Positions 40,982 to 50,087 of a DNA stretch of 64,000 bases are shown in pieces (position 1 is the stretch's first letter; each line of letters starts with the position of its first letter). A program made the translations under genes and the position numbers. Source of the stretch: Rhizobium sp. NXC24 (lineage in GTDB: Bacteria; Pseudomonadota; Alphaproteobacteria; Rhizobiales; Rhizobiaceae). Where the stretch lies: contig NZ_CP024314.1 in assembly GCF_002944315.1 (NCBI RefSeq), forward strand, positions 62,001 to 126,000. The letters are read 5' to 3'. Under the pieces are notes generated by a model. The model made no database searches. It was not told where the DNA came from and saw only the letters and a program-made list of their open reading frames with translations.

Positions 40982-41770
40982 TTATTTTGCAAATGCCAAG
41001 GTCGGCAGGTCGACCGTGCCGGCGCCGCCGTCGACGGTCAGGACCGCCCCATTGATCATCGATGCTTCGCACGAAGCCAGGAAGCAGACGGCATTGGCGA
41101 CGTCTTCTGCCGTTGCCGGTCGGCCAAGCGGTACGTCCTTGGTGACGAGCGCGTAGGCCTCCTCGATGCTGCTCAGCTTGTATTTCTCGACGATGAATTC
41201 CATCTGCTCGTCGGCCATGGCTGTCGTGACCCAGCCGGGGCACACGCTGTTGGTGCGCACGCCCTTGCGGCCATAGTCGCGGGCCAGAGATTTCGCGAGG
41301 CCGATGCAGCCATGCTTCATGGTGACGTAGCCCGCCGCATCCGGCCCGGCGAAGAGCCCCGCAATCGAGGCGAGAACGACGATGTTGCCTCGCCTCCTGA
41401 TGAGATGCGGCAGGGATTCACGGGCACTGACGAAGGCGGTGTTGAGATTGAGGCGGACGGCGAGGTCCCATGTTTCGTCCGACATGCTGACCGTCGGCCC
41501 AACGCCGTGACCGCCGGCATTGGCAATGAGGATATCGAGGCCTCCGAAGGTTTCTACGACCTTTTCGACAGCGGCTTTCATGGCGGCGCTATCGGCCGCA
41601 TCGGCCGTGACGACGGCAGCGCCGATCTCTTCGGCAACGGCGCGAAGCGGTTCAGGGCGGCGCCCGACGAGCGCGACGTTGCCGCCTTCCTGCCGGATGC
41701 GGCGCGCGACCGCCGCTCCGATGCCCGTACCGCCGCCGGTGATCAAGGCGGTCTTGTTCTTGAAACGCAT
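40982..41770 (-). CDS. Short-chain dehydrogenase/reductase (MoaE-like position)
   Basis: A 262-residue classical SDR: TALITGGGTGIGAAVARRI cofactor motif (residues 8-26), ILIANAGGHG near 82, and the catalytic Tyr-x3-Lys in AGYVTMKHG near 152 with Ser upstream. NAD(P)-dependent alcohol or ketone oxidoreductase. AGGAGGAAAC precedes the ATG. The 163 bp separating it from hpaI may hold a separate promoter for the SDR-moaF-SnoaL trio. Confidence 0.87.
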   Translation of the reverse strand: MRFKNKTALITGGGTGIGAAVARRIRQEGGNVALVGRRPEPLRAVAEEIGAAVVTADAADSAAMKAAVEKVVETFGGLDILIANAGGHGVGPTVSMSDETWDLAVRLNLNTAFVSARESLPHLIRRRGNIVVLASIAGLFAGPDAAGYVTMKHGCIGLAKSLARDYGRKGVRTNSVCPGWVTTAMADEQMEFIVEKYKLSSIEEAYALVTKDVPLGRPATAEDVANAVCFLASCEASMINGAVLTVDGGAGTVDLPTLAFAK

Positions 41771-41933
41771 GTTTCCTCCTCCTGGCTTTCCGGATCATGA
41801 TGACCGGTGTGTCTGGAGGCGTCGCGTCCATCTCTGCAGTCCGTTTTGACTGAGCGTGCACAATGCAGCCCGCGCGGGGAATTCCCACGATTGGAAGCAG
41901 CCAAACGTGCAATGTCCGAGGAGGTTCGGGAAA

Positions 41934-42740
41934 TCAGTAGACTTTTGCGTCCGCCGGCGGCTTGGCGGCATCCGCCTTCTTGAAGTCGTCGAGGAGCTTG
42001 GTGGTTGCGTTGGCAAGCAGGGTGACGTCGTTGCCGATCGCGACGAAGGTCGCGCCAAGTTCGAGATAGCGTTTCGCAAGCGAGAGGTCGCCGATCAGAA
42101 TGCCGGCCGCCTTGCCGTGCGACTGGATCTTCGCAAGCGCCTTTTCGACTTCTGCCTGCACTTCAGGTGCGCCCGGCTTGCCGAGATAGCCCATATCAGC
42201 GGCGAGATCGGCGGGGCCGATGAAGATTCCATCGACGCCCTCGGTCGAGGCGATGTCATCGAGCGCGGCAAGCCCGGCGCGGTTTTCCACCTGCAGGAGC
42301 AGACAGATCTCGTCATTCGCCGTCGGCAGATAGTCCGGAATACGGTTAAAGGCGGAGGCACGGGCAAGCGCTGCACCGACACCGCGCACGCCATGCGGCG
42401 GATATCGCACTGCCCTGACCATGGTCTCGGCCATCTCCTTGCTGTCGACCATCGGGATCAGCAGGGTCTGAGCGCCGATATCGAGCATCTGCTTGATGAT
42501 CCAGGTCTCGCCGATCGGCGGGCGGATCACCGCATGGCTGGCAGTGCCCTTCATCGCCTGCAATTGCGAGACGAGAAGCGGCACATCATTCGGCGCATGC
42601 TCGGCGTCGAGCAGCAGCCAGTCGTATCCGGCGCCGGCGCAGATCTCGACGGTGTAGGCATTGGCAAGCGCCTGCCAGAGACCGATCTGCGCCCGCCCTT
42701 CCTTCAGGGCCTGTTTAAAAAGATTCTTGGGCGCCGGCAT
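41934..42740 (-). CDS. hpaI: 4-Hydroxy-2-oxoheptanedioate aldolase
   Basis: A 268-residue class II aldolase of the HpaI family (E. coli HpaI is about 262). LWQALANAYTVEICAGAGYDWLLLDAEHAPND, PMVDSKEMAETMVRAVRYPPHGVRGVG and GIFIGPADLAADMGYLG hold the metal (Glu/Asp) and substrate residues. It cleaves 4-hydroxy-2-oxoheptanedioate to pyruvate and succinate semialdehyde, the last carbon-carbon step of the homoprotocatechuate pathway. The gabD-like gene in the same operon would remove the semialdehyde. Confidence 0.93.
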   Translation of the reverse strand: MPAPKNLFKQALKEGRAQIGLWQALANAYTVEICAGAGYDWLLLDAEHAPNDVPLLVSQLQAMKGTASHAVIRPPIGETWIIKQMLDIGAQTLLIPMVDSKEMAETMVRAVRYPPHGVRGVGAALARASAFNRIPDYLPTANDEICLLLQVENRAGLAALDDIASTEGVDGIFIGPADLAADMGYLGKPGAPEVQAEVEKALAKIQSHGKAAGILIGDLSLAKRYLELGATFVAIGNDVTLLANATTKLLDDFKKADAAKPPADAKVY

Positions 42741-42751
42741 GCTTCACTCCT

Positions 42752-43555
42752 TCACGCAAAGAACAGGCTGACCGACCCGTAGGGACCGAAATCGGCATTG
42801 ATCGTGTCGCCGTGCCGCGCCTCGATCGGGCGAATGAAAGAGCCGGCAAGCACGATCTGGCCGGCCTCGATGCCATCGCCATATTGCGACAGTCGATTGG
42901 CAAGCCAAGCGATGCCGCGTGCAGGCTGGTTAAGCACGCCGGCGCCAAGGCCGGTCTCTTCGACCTCGGCATTGCGGCTGACGATCGCGCCCATCCAGCG
43001 CATGTCGATCTCGCCAGGCCGCACGGCGCGGCCGCCGGTGACGATGCCGGCATTGGCGGCGTTGTCGGAGATGGTGTCGACGATGGTGCGCGCTTTCTTC
43101 GTCTCCGGATCGACCCGGAGGATACGGGTATCCAGGATTTCGAGGGCAGGCGTCACGTAGTCGGTAGCGTTGAGCACATCGAAGATCGAGATATCAGGCC
43201 CCTTGAGCGGCGCCTTCATCACGAAGGCGATCTCGGCCTCGATGCGCGGCTGGATGAAGCGATCGGCCGGTACGGTCGCACCATCCTCGAACACCATGTC
43301 GTCGAAGAGCACGCCAGAATCGGGAATGTTGATGTTGAGGGCATATTGCATCGCCTTCGATGTCAGCCCGATCTTCCAGCCGATCGGCTTGCGGCCGCTC
43401 GCAATCTTCTTCTGCACCCAGGCGCTCTGGACGGCATAGGAGTCGTCCATAGTCATCTCTGGGTGTTTCAGCGAGAGAAGTCCGGTCTGGACACGGGTCC
43501 GCTCTGCCTGATCGAGGCTTTCGGCGGCTGCCTGGATTTCTTCATGCGACAGCAT
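42752..43555 (-). CDS. hpaH: 2-Oxo-hept-4-ene-1,7-dioate hydratase
   Basis: A 267-residue hydratase, the same length as E. coli HpaH. FAH-superfamily C-terminal fold; recognisable segments QKKIASGRKPIGWKIGLTSKAMQ near 50-70, EAEIAFVMKAPLKGPD near 107 and GAGVLNQPARGIAWLANRLSQYG near 205. Adds water to the dienoate made by HpaG. Its start overlaps the end of hpaG by 1 bp. Confidence 0.92.
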   Translation of the reverse strand: MLSHEEIQAAAESLDQAERTRVQTGLLSLKHPEMTMDDSYAVQSAWVQKKIASGRKPIGWKIGLTSKAMQYALNINIPDSGVLFDDMVFEDGATVPADRFIQPRIEAEIAFVMKAPLKGPDISIFDVLNATDYVTPALEILDTRILRVDPETKKARTIVDTISDNAANAGIVTGGRAVRPGEIDMRWMGAIVSRNAEVEETGLGAGVLNQPARGIAWLANRLSQYGDGIEAGQIVLAGSFIRPIEARHGDTINADFGPYGSVSLFFA

Positions 43556-44430
43556 CAGAGCACCTCGTCGGCGATGGTGTTTTTCAGGATGCCAATGCCA
43601 TCGGCTTCGACTTCGACGACATCGCCGGGTTTCAGCCAGATCGGCGGATCGAAGCGGGCGCCGGCGCCCGTCGGCGTGCCCGTGACGATGACGTCGCCGG
43701 GGACGAGCGTGGTGAAGGTGGAGATGTAGTTGATGATCTTGCGGAAGGAGAAGATCATCCGGCTCGTGCGGTCGCTCTGGCGCACTTCGCCATTGACGCG
43801 GGTCTTAAGCTCGATGTCTTCAAGCTGTGCTGCATCGGTGAAGGGGATCAGCCAGGGCCCGATCGCGCCGGTGCGATCGAAGTTCTTGCCCTGGGTGACG
43901 TTGAATTTCGCATGGCGCACCCAGTCGCGGATCGTGCCCTCATTGCAGAGCGACAGGGCCGCGATATGGGAGAAGGCGTCGGCTTCGGCGATCCGGCGAC
44001 CACCCTTGCCGATGACGATGACGATCTCGCCTTCATAGTCTAGCTGCGGGCTTTCCGGCGGTCGGATCAAGGGCTGATCGTGCCCAGTGAACGACCGCGG
44101 AAAGCGGATGAAGAGGGAGGGGTTGGAAGGGGCTGCCTGCCCATCCTTGTATTCCTCGTTGCGGTCGGGGAAGTTGACCCCGACGCAAATGATCTTTTCC
44201 GGCGACGGAATGGGAATTTCGAAGCGGATGTCGTCGAACGCGAAATCCGGCTTCAGCGCTTTGGCTTCCTCGGCGAGTTGAGCGAGGCGACCGGCCTCGA
44301 TAACTTCGCGGAGCGTCGGCCATGTTGCGCCATGGCGGGCAGAGAGGTCGACGACACCATCGGTCTTGACGAGACCATATTTCAAGGTGCCGTGGTGAGA
44401 AAAGCTGGCGAGGCGGGGCCGTTCGGTCAA
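43555..44430 (-). CDS. Fumarylacetoacetate hydrolase-family isomerase/decarboxylase, HpaG-like (single domain)
   Basis: A 291-residue FAH-fold enzyme: KIICVGVNFPDRNEEYKDG near 75, DYEGEIVIVIGKGGRRIAEADA near 128, VNGEVRQSDRTSRMIFSFRKIINYIST near 215 and GDVIVTGTPTGAGARF near 250, with the acidic metal ligands in place. E. coli HpaG (about 430 residues) has two such domains for decarboxylation and isomerisation of the ring-cleavage product; only one is present here. It must do both steps or act with an unseen partner. Position in the operon supports a homoprotocatechuate role. Confidence 0.82.
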   Translation of the reverse strand: MTERPRLASFSHHGTLKYGLVKTDGVVDLSARHGATWPTLREVIEAGRLAQLAEEAKALKPDFAFDDIRFEIPIPSPEKIICVGVNFPDRNEEYKDGQAAPSNPSLFIRFPRSFTGHDQPLIRPPESPQLDYEGEIVIVIGKGGRRIAEADAFSHIAALSLCNEGTIRDWVRHAKFNVTQGKNFDRTGAIGPWLIPFTDAAQLEDIELKTRVNGEVRQSDRTSRMIFSFRKIINYISTFTTLVPGDVIVTGTPTGAGARFDPPIWLKPGDVVEVEADGIGILKNTIADEVL

Positions 44431-44439
44431 AATGGTCTC

Positions 44440-45846
44440 CTATGTCAAACTGCGGGCAATCTCGGTGATCACCGTGAAGGCCATGTCGGCGTCATCGCGG
44501 GTCATCTCGAACTGGCCTGCCTGGAAGCGAATAGCGATACGCCCGTCGACGCGTGTTTGCGTGAGATAGATGCGGCCATCGTCGTTGATGGCGTTGACCA
44601 GCGCAATATTGTGCCGGTCGACGTCCTCACCGCCTTTGTGGCGGAAGGAGAAGAGCGAGAGCACCGGTTCGCTAACGAGTTCGAAATCCGGTTCGGCGGC
44701 AAGTCGTTTTGCCAGTTCTTCCGACCAGGCCACATGGTTGCGGATCATTGTGCGCAGCCCTTCAAGCCCGTGATAGCGCATGAGAAACCAGAGTTTCAGC
44801 GCGCGAAAACGACGGCCGAGCGGCACGGACCATTCGGAGTAGTCGATGATGCCGTCATGACCATGCGTCTTCAGGTATTCCGGCTGAATGGCGAGCGTGC
44901 GTACCTGGTCTTCCGGGCTGCGGATGAACTGTACCGAGCAATCGAAATTGGCACCGAGCCATTTGTGAGGGTTGAAGACGATGGAGTCCGCAGCCTCGAC
45001 ACCATCCCAAAGCCTGCGGAACTCCGGGCAAATCATCGCGGAGCCGGCCCAGGCGGCGTCGACATGCAGGTAGAGCCCGTGCGCCTTCACGACTTCCGCA
45101 ACGGCGCGGATCGGGTCGCAGGCGCCGATAGAGGTACCGCCCGTGCAGGCGATGACGCCGGCCGGAATATGGCCGGCGGCAAGGTCGGCCTTGATCGCGG
45201 CATCGAGCGCTTCAGGGTCCATGCCATTGAGCGGGCCTTTGGTGGGGATGCGCACGAGATTTGCCTCGCCGATGCCCGCTATCCAGATCGCCCGGTCAAT
45301 GGAGGTGTGCACCTGTTTGGAGGCATAGACGCGTACGGCCTTGTGCGCTGAAAGCCCGTCGCTGTTGCCCTTCCAGCCGAGAGCTTTTTCGCGCATCACC
45401 AGTACGGCTGCGAGCGTCGCAGTTGAGGCGGAATCCTGGATGACACCGGCAAAACCATCCGGAAGTCCCATAGCTTGTCGCAGCCAGTCGACCACGCGAG
45501 TTTCAAGCTCCGTCGCCGCCGGCGATGTCTGCCACAGCATGCACTGCGCGGCGATGGAGGTGACGAGATAGTCTGCGATTACCGAGACTGGTGCGGCATT
45601 TGCCGGGAAATAGGCGAAGAAGCGAGGATGCTGCCAGTGCGTCAGGCCATCCGGAATGATGCGCTCGAAATCGGCAAAGATCGCCTCCATGGCCTCGCCC
45701 GCTTCCGGTGCCGCATCAGCGATTTGCCGCGCGATGTCGCCAGGCTTCGTCCGCGCCCGTACAGGCCGCTCGCGCAGGCCCGCGCGATAATCGGTGCCCC
45801 AGTCGGCGACTTTTCGAGACCAATGACGGAATTCTTCGCTGTCCAT
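44440..45846 (-). CDS. PLP-dependent aromatic L-amino acid decarboxylase
   Basis: A 468-residue group II decarboxylase. HPRFFAYFPA near 73-82, cofactor-stacking His180 (SKQVHTSIDRA), HVDAAWAG (Asp263) and the PLP lysine Lys295 (NPHKWLG) are all present. Such enzymes decarboxylate tyrosine, DOPA, phenylalanine or tryptophan. Inside the hpa operon it would turn tyrosine into tyramine, or DOPA into dopamine, upstream of 4-hydroxyphenylacetate. An amine oxidase to continue the route is not seen in the window. The 153-bp gap before gabD could hold a separate promoter. Confidence 0.87.
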   Translation of the reverse strand: MDSEEFRHWSRKVADWGTDYRAGLRERPVRARTKPGDIARQIADAAPEAGEAMEAIFADFERIIPDGLTHWQHPRFFAYFPANAAPVSVIADYLVTSIAAQCMLWQTSPAATELETRVVDWLRQAMGLPDGFAGVIQDSASTATLAAVLVMREKALGWKGNSDGLSAHKAVRVYASKQVHTSIDRAIWIAGIGEANLVRIPTKGPLNGMDPEALDAAIKADLAAGHIPAGVIACTGGTSIGACDPIRAVAEVVKAHGLYLHVDAAWAGSAMICPEFRRLWDGVEAADSIVFNPHKWLGANFDCSVQFIRSPEDQVRTLAIQPEYLKTHGHDGIIDYSEWSVPLGRRFRALKLWFLMRYHGLEGLRTMIRNHVAWSEELAKRLAAEPDFELVSEPVLSLFSFRHKGGEDVDRHNIALVNAINDDGRIYLTQTRVDGRIAIRFQAGQFEMTRDDADMAFTVITEIARSLT

Positions 45847-45999
45847 ATATCATTCCCTATTTGGTACTGCGTTGTCTCGGCGCTGTGCCATCCCCTGCGC
45901 AATGTTCCACGGCGAACAGCCGGCTCTTTCAAATTGCTGCAGCCTCGCCTTGAGACTAAAGCTGGGATGGGTCATGCTTATCTCGGGCCTTCCTTGGCC

Positions 46000-47451
46000 T
46001 CAGACGACGCCGCCGAGGCAGACATATTTGATTTCGGTGAACTCCTCGATGCCGTAGCGCGATCCCTCGCGGCCGAGACCGGAGAGTTTGACGCCGCCGA
46101 AAGGCGCTTCGGCCGTCGAGATCAAGCCGGTATTGACGCCGACCATGCCGTATTCGAGCGCTTCTGCGACGCGGAAGACGCGGGCGAGATCCTTGGCATA
46201 GAAATAGGAGGCAAGACCGAATTCGGTGTCGTTGGCCTGGGCAATGACATCGGCCTCGTCCTTGAAGCGGAAGAGCGGAGCCACCGGTCCGAAGGTCTCT
46301 TCCTTGGCGACAGCCATGGCGGGGGTAACATTGGCAAGCACCGTCGCCTCATAAAAGCGTCCGCCGAGCGGATGGCGATGACCGCCGGCAACGACGCGGC
46401 CGCCCTTGGAAAGCGCATCGGCGACATGCTCCTCGACTTTGGCAAGGGCTGCTTCGTCGATCAGCGGGCCGAGATTGATGCCTTCGTCGAAACCATTGCC
46501 GGTCTTCAGTGCGCCGACCGCCTTAGAGAGCTTGTCGGCAAAGGCATCATAGACACCGTCCTGCACATAGAGCCTGTTGGCACAGACGCAGGTCTGGCCG
46601 TTGTTGCGGAACTTGGCGATCAACGCACCTTCGACGGCGGCATCGAGATCGGCATCGTCAAAGACGATGAAGGGCGCATTGCCGCCGAGCTCCAGGCCGA
46701 GTTTCTTGATAGTCGGCGCGCTCTGCCTGTAAAGCTCGGCGCCGACTTCGGTCGAGCCGGTGAAGGTGAGCTTGCGCACGACCGGGCTTGCCGTCATCTC
46801 GCCGCCGATGGCGCGGGCCGAGCCGGTCAACACGCTGAACAAGCCCTTGGGCAGGCCGGCGCGTTCGGCAAGGACCGCTATCGCGATCGCCGAAAACGGC
46901 GTCTGCGAGGCCGGCTTCAACACCATGGCGCAGCCGGCGGCAAAGGCAGGACCGGCCTTGCGGGTGATCATCGCATTCGGGAAGTTCCAGGGAGTGATCG
47001 CGGCGACGACGCCGATCGGCTGCTTCATCACCAGAATGCGCTTGTCCTTCTGGTGGCCGGGAATGATGTCGCCATAGACGCGACGGGCTTCTTCGGCAAA
47101 CCATTCGATGAAGCTGGCGCCATAGGCGATCTCGCCCTTGGCCTCGGGCAGCGGCTTGCCCTGTTCGGCCGTCAGGATGCGGCCGAGATCATCCTGGTTT
47201 TCCATCATCAGCTCGAACCAGCGCCTCAGGATGCCGGAGCGTTCCTTGGCGGTGCGGGCGGCCCATTCCTTCTGGGCGGCTTCGGCCGCGGCAATCGCCT
47301 TTTTGGTCTCGGCAGCGCCCAGATTGGGAACGTGGCCGATGATCTCACCGGTCGCCGGATTGTCGACCTTGATTGCGTTGTCCCCTGCCTCGATCCAGTC
47401 GCCACCAACCAATGCGGCCTGCCGGAACAATGTTGCGTCTTTCAAATGCAT
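46000..47451 (-). CDS. gabD: Succinate-semialdehyde dehydrogenase
   Basis: A 483-residue aldehyde dehydrogenase closely matching GabD: VDNPATGEIIGHVPNLGA at the start, ITPWNFPNAMITRKAGPA near 150, base Glu in LELGGNAPF near 250 and nucleophile Cys in GQTCVCANR near 285, the cysteine pair typical of GabD. It would oxidise succinate semialdehyde from HpaI to succinate. Its place in the hpa operon is functionally coherent. Gene order hpaD-gabD-decarboxylase. Confidence 0.9.
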   Translation of the reverse strand: MHLKDATLFRQAALVGGDWIEAGDNAIKVDNPATGEIIGHVPNLGAAETKKAIAAAEAAQKEWAARTAKERSGILRRWFELMMENQDDLGRILTAEQGKPLPEAKGEIAYGASFIEWFAEEARRVYGDIIPGHQKDKRILVMKQPIGVVAAITPWNFPNAMITRKAGPAFAAGCAMVLKPASQTPFSAIAIAVLAERAGLPKGLFSVLTGSARAIGGEMTASPVVRKLTFTGSTEVGAELYRQSAPTIKKLGLELGGNAPFIVFDDADLDAAVEGALIAKFRNNGQTCVCANRLYVQDGVYDAFADKLSKAVGALKTGNGFDEGINLGPLIDEAALAKVEEHVADALSKGGRVVAGGHRHPLGGRFYEATVLANVTPAMAVAKEETFGPVAPLFRFKDEADVIAQANDTEFGLASYFYAKDLARVFRVAEALEYGMVGVNTGLISTAEAPFGGVKLSGLGREGSRYGIEEFTEIKYVCLGGVV

Positions 47452-47518
47452 GACGGCCTCCTCGCATCGCGAAGGTTGATGAGAAACGGACGTTTTCGCC
47501 CGCTCTCAAAGGTAACGC

Positions 47519-48499
47519 TTAGGGCGCGATAATCGGCTGTGCCTTCAAGTCAGGCTCGGCTACTTCAGCACCGGCGAACAGACTGCCATGTTCGAACCAG
47601 GATTTGGGAGCGGGTGCGCCCCACAGCGTCTGGCGCTGCGGATCCTTGAGGTCCCACTTGATCGGCTCCAGATCGGGATCGACGGTCTGATAGTCCGAGC
47701 AATAGATCTCGATGCGATGGCCGTCCGGATCGAGGATGTAGAGGAAGAAGGCGTTGGAAATGCCGTGACGTCCCGGACCGCGCTCGATATTGGCAACCCA
47801 GCCGGTGGTCGCCATCAGGTCGAGCAGGTCGATGATGTTCAGCGGCGTCGGCACCCAGAAGGCGGTGTGGTGCAGGCGCGGGCCACGGCCGTTGGTGAAA
47901 GCGATATCATGGACGCCGCCCTTGCGATGCGTCCAGGCCGCCCAGAGGCGGCCGGTTTCCTCATCCTCGGTATATTCGGTCACACGGAAGCCGAGTTCGT
48001 TATAGAAGGCGACGCTCTCGTCGACATTGGTCGAAAAGCAGTTGAAGTGGTCGATGCGCAGCGGCTTCACGCCCTTGTAGAGGGCATATTTCTGATGGAT
48101 CGGCGGCAGGCGATCCATCTTCGAATAGAATTCGAGCGGGATGCCGTGGGGGTCGCGGGTGCGGAAGGTCCGCGCCTGGTAGGGACGCTCGACCCATTCG
48201 ACCGGCAGGTCCTTGCCCTTGAAGAAATGCGCCGCCTTGTCGAGGTCCTCGTCGCCGAAGACCTTGAAGCCGAGATCGCGGGCTTCGGCCTTGTCGGATT
48301 TCTTGAGCACGATGCAGTGGTGGCCGCGTTCCTCCATTGCCCGCAGGTAAATCGTGTCGGAGGTCTCGTCCGTCACTTGCAGGCCGAGCGTGTCGACATA
48401 GAAGGCACGGGACTTGGCAAGATTGGTGACGCCGAATTCGACATGGCTGAGGCGCACGATGTTGAAGGGCGGATAGAGATTGGGTTTCGGCAGGGGCAT
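47519..48499 (-). CDS. hpaD: 3,4-Dihydroxyphenylacetate 2,3-dioxygenase, vicinal-oxygen-chelate type
   Basis: A 326-residue extradiol dioxygenase of the type I (VOC) family with two repeats. Likely metal ligands are His151 (RIDHFNCF), His210 or 211 (RLHHTAFW) and Glu264 (HRIEIYC), as in the Arthrobacter and Brevibacterium homoprotocatechuate dioxygenases. It is not related to the shorter type II HpaD of E. coli (LigB family). It opens the homoprotocatechuate ring with iron or manganese and oxygen. Located between hpaE and gabD. Confidence 0.9.
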   Translation of the reverse strand: MPLPKPNLYPPFNIVRLSHVEFGVTNLAKSRAFYVDTLGLQVTDETSDTIYLRAMEERGHHCIVLKKSDKAEARDLGFKVFGDEDLDKAAHFFKGKDLPVEWVERPYQARTFRTRDPHGIPLEFYSKMDRLPPIHQKYALYKGVKPLRIDHFNCFSTNVDESVAFYNELGFRVTEYTEDEETGRLWAAWTHRKGGVHDIAFTNGRGPRLHHTAFWVPTPLNIIDLLDLMATTGWVANIERGPGRHGISNAFFLYILDPDGHRIEIYCSDYQTVDPDLEPIKWDLKDPQRQTLWGAPAPKSWFEHGSLFAGAEVAEPDLKAQPIIAP

Positions 48500-48529
48500 T
48501 TGTTCCTCCTCTTTATGCGTGTTGGCGGC

Positions 48530-50047
48530 TCAGCCGCCGAGTTTCTGGATGGCGTGCGGCTTGGTGGCGAAGGCGATGTTCTTGGTTTCCATGTAGAAAT
48601 CGAAAGACCAGTCGCCGCCGTCGCGGCCGATGCCGGAGCTCTTGACCCCACCGAAGGGGGTCGGCAGGTGGCGCACATTTTCCGAATTCACCCAGATCAT
48701 GCCGGCTTCGAGATGGTCGGTGAAACGGAAGGCGCGAGTGACGTCCGACGTCCAGAGATAGCCGGTCAGGCCATATTGGACGTCGTTGGCAAGGGCGAGC
48801 GCATCGGACTCATCCTTGAAGGGGATGGCGGTCAGCACCGGCCCGAAGATCTCTTCCTGGGCGATACGCATCTGGTTGTTGGCACCGGTGAACAGGGTGG
48901 GCGAGACGTAGCAACCGCCGCCCGGGCCGTTGAGTTTCTCGCCGCCGGCCGCAAGTGTTGCGCCTTCCGATCTGCCGATCTGGATATATTCCAGCACCTT
49001 CTGTTCATGCACGGGATGGATGAGCGGGCCAACGACCGTTTCTGGGTCCAGCGGATGGCCGACCTTGATGCGCTTGGCCTTCTCGGCGACGATCGCGGTG
49101 AACTTGTCGTAGACGCTTTCTTCGACCAGCAGGCGTGAGGAGGAGGTGCAGCGCTCGCCGTTCAGCGAATAGATCATGAAAACGGCGGCATCGGCTGCGC
49201 GCTCCAGATCGGCATCAGCAAAGACGATGACCGGGTTCTTGCCGCCGAGCTCGAAATGCACGCGCTTCAGCGTGTCGGCGCCCTGCTTCATGATCATCGA
49301 GCCGGTGCGGCTTTCGCCGACGAAGCCGATCGCCTTGATCAGCGGATGCTCCGTCAGTGCGCGACCGGCATCCTCGCCGAAGCCGTTGACGAGATTCCAG
49401 ACACCCTTCGGCAGGCCGGCCTCTTCGGCGATTTCGACGAGCAGGCGGGCCGTCAGCGGCGAGAATTCGGCCGGCTTATGGACGATGGTGCAGCCGGCGG
49501 CGAGCGCCGGCGCGATCTTCCAGGTTGACAGCATAAAAGGTGTATTCCAGGGCGTGATGATGCCGACCGGGCCGATCGGCGTCCTAGTCGTCAGGTTGAC
49601 CTGACTATCGGTACGCAGTGACTTGCCATCCCGGGCTTCTGGTGCGCGGTCGGCGAAAAAGCGGAAGTTTTCCGCGCCGCGCAAGGCGGCCTTGGCCATG
49701 AATTTCAGGGACTGCCCGGTATCCATGCATTCGACGAAGGCGATCTCCTCAGCACGGGCGACGATCGCGTCGGCAATCTTGTGCAGGAGCTTCTTGCGCG
49801 CATCGCCCGGCAGGGCAGCCCATTCGGCGAAGGCAGATCTCGCGGCCTTTGCGGCGCGGTCGATGTCGGCGGCCTTGCCGCGGGCAACGGTGGCGAGCGG
49901 CTTCAGATCGACGGGCGAGATGGTCTCGAAGGTGGAACCATCATCACCCGGCACATCCTCGCCATTGATGCGGTTGAGTACGCCGCGATCCTTGAACCGG
50001 GCGAGAAAGCTTTCGGCCTTCGCGATGTTTTCCTGCAGTTTGGACAT
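48530..50047 (-). CDS. hpaE: 5-Carboxymethyl-2-hydroxymuconate semialdehyde dehydrogenase
   Basis: A 505-residue aldehyde dehydrogenase matching HpaE (E. coli about 488). TPWNTPFMLSTWKIAPALAA near 155, base Glu in FELGGKNPV near 270, Cys in GERCTSSSR near 300. The N-terminal segment RFKDRGVLNRINGE is characteristic of the group. It oxidises the semialdehyde from HpaD to 5-carboxymethyl-2-hydroxymuconate. It sits 40 bp after hpaF. Confidence 0.92.
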   Translation of the reverse strand: MSKLQENIAKAESFLARFKDRGVLNRINGEDVPGDDGSTFETISPVDLKPLATVARGKAADIDRAAKAARSAFAEWAALPGDARKKLLHKIADAIVARAEEIAFVECMDTGQSLKFMAKAALRGAENFRFFADRAPEARDGKSLRTDSQVNLTTRTPIGPVGIITPWNTPFMLSTWKIAPALAAGCTIVHKPAEFSPLTARLLVEIAEEAGLPKGVWNLVNGFGEDAGRALTEHPLIKAIGFVGESRTGSMIMKQGADTLKRVHFELGGKNPVIVFADADLERAADAAVFMIYSLNGERCTSSSRLLVEESVYDKFTAIVAEKAKRIKVGHPLDPETVVGPLIHPVHEQKVLEYIQIGRSEGATLAAGGEKLNGPGGGCYVSPTLFTGANNQMRIAQEEIFGPVLTAIPFKDESDALALANDVQYGLTGYLWTSDVTRAFRFTDHLEAGMIWVNSENVRHLPTPFGGVKSSGIGRDGGDWSFDFYMETKNIAFATKPHAIQKLGG

Positions 50048-50087
50048 CGTCTATTCCTTTGGTGTTACGTCGTCCCGCGAAGGGGTG

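Noticed and set aside
45475..47532. A 685-codon open frame on the plus strand opposite gabD and the decarboxylase gene
   Set aside because: It is antisense to two well-recognised enzymes, has low-complexity GC-rich composition and no family features. Long antisense frames are common in high-GC DNA with strong codon bias.
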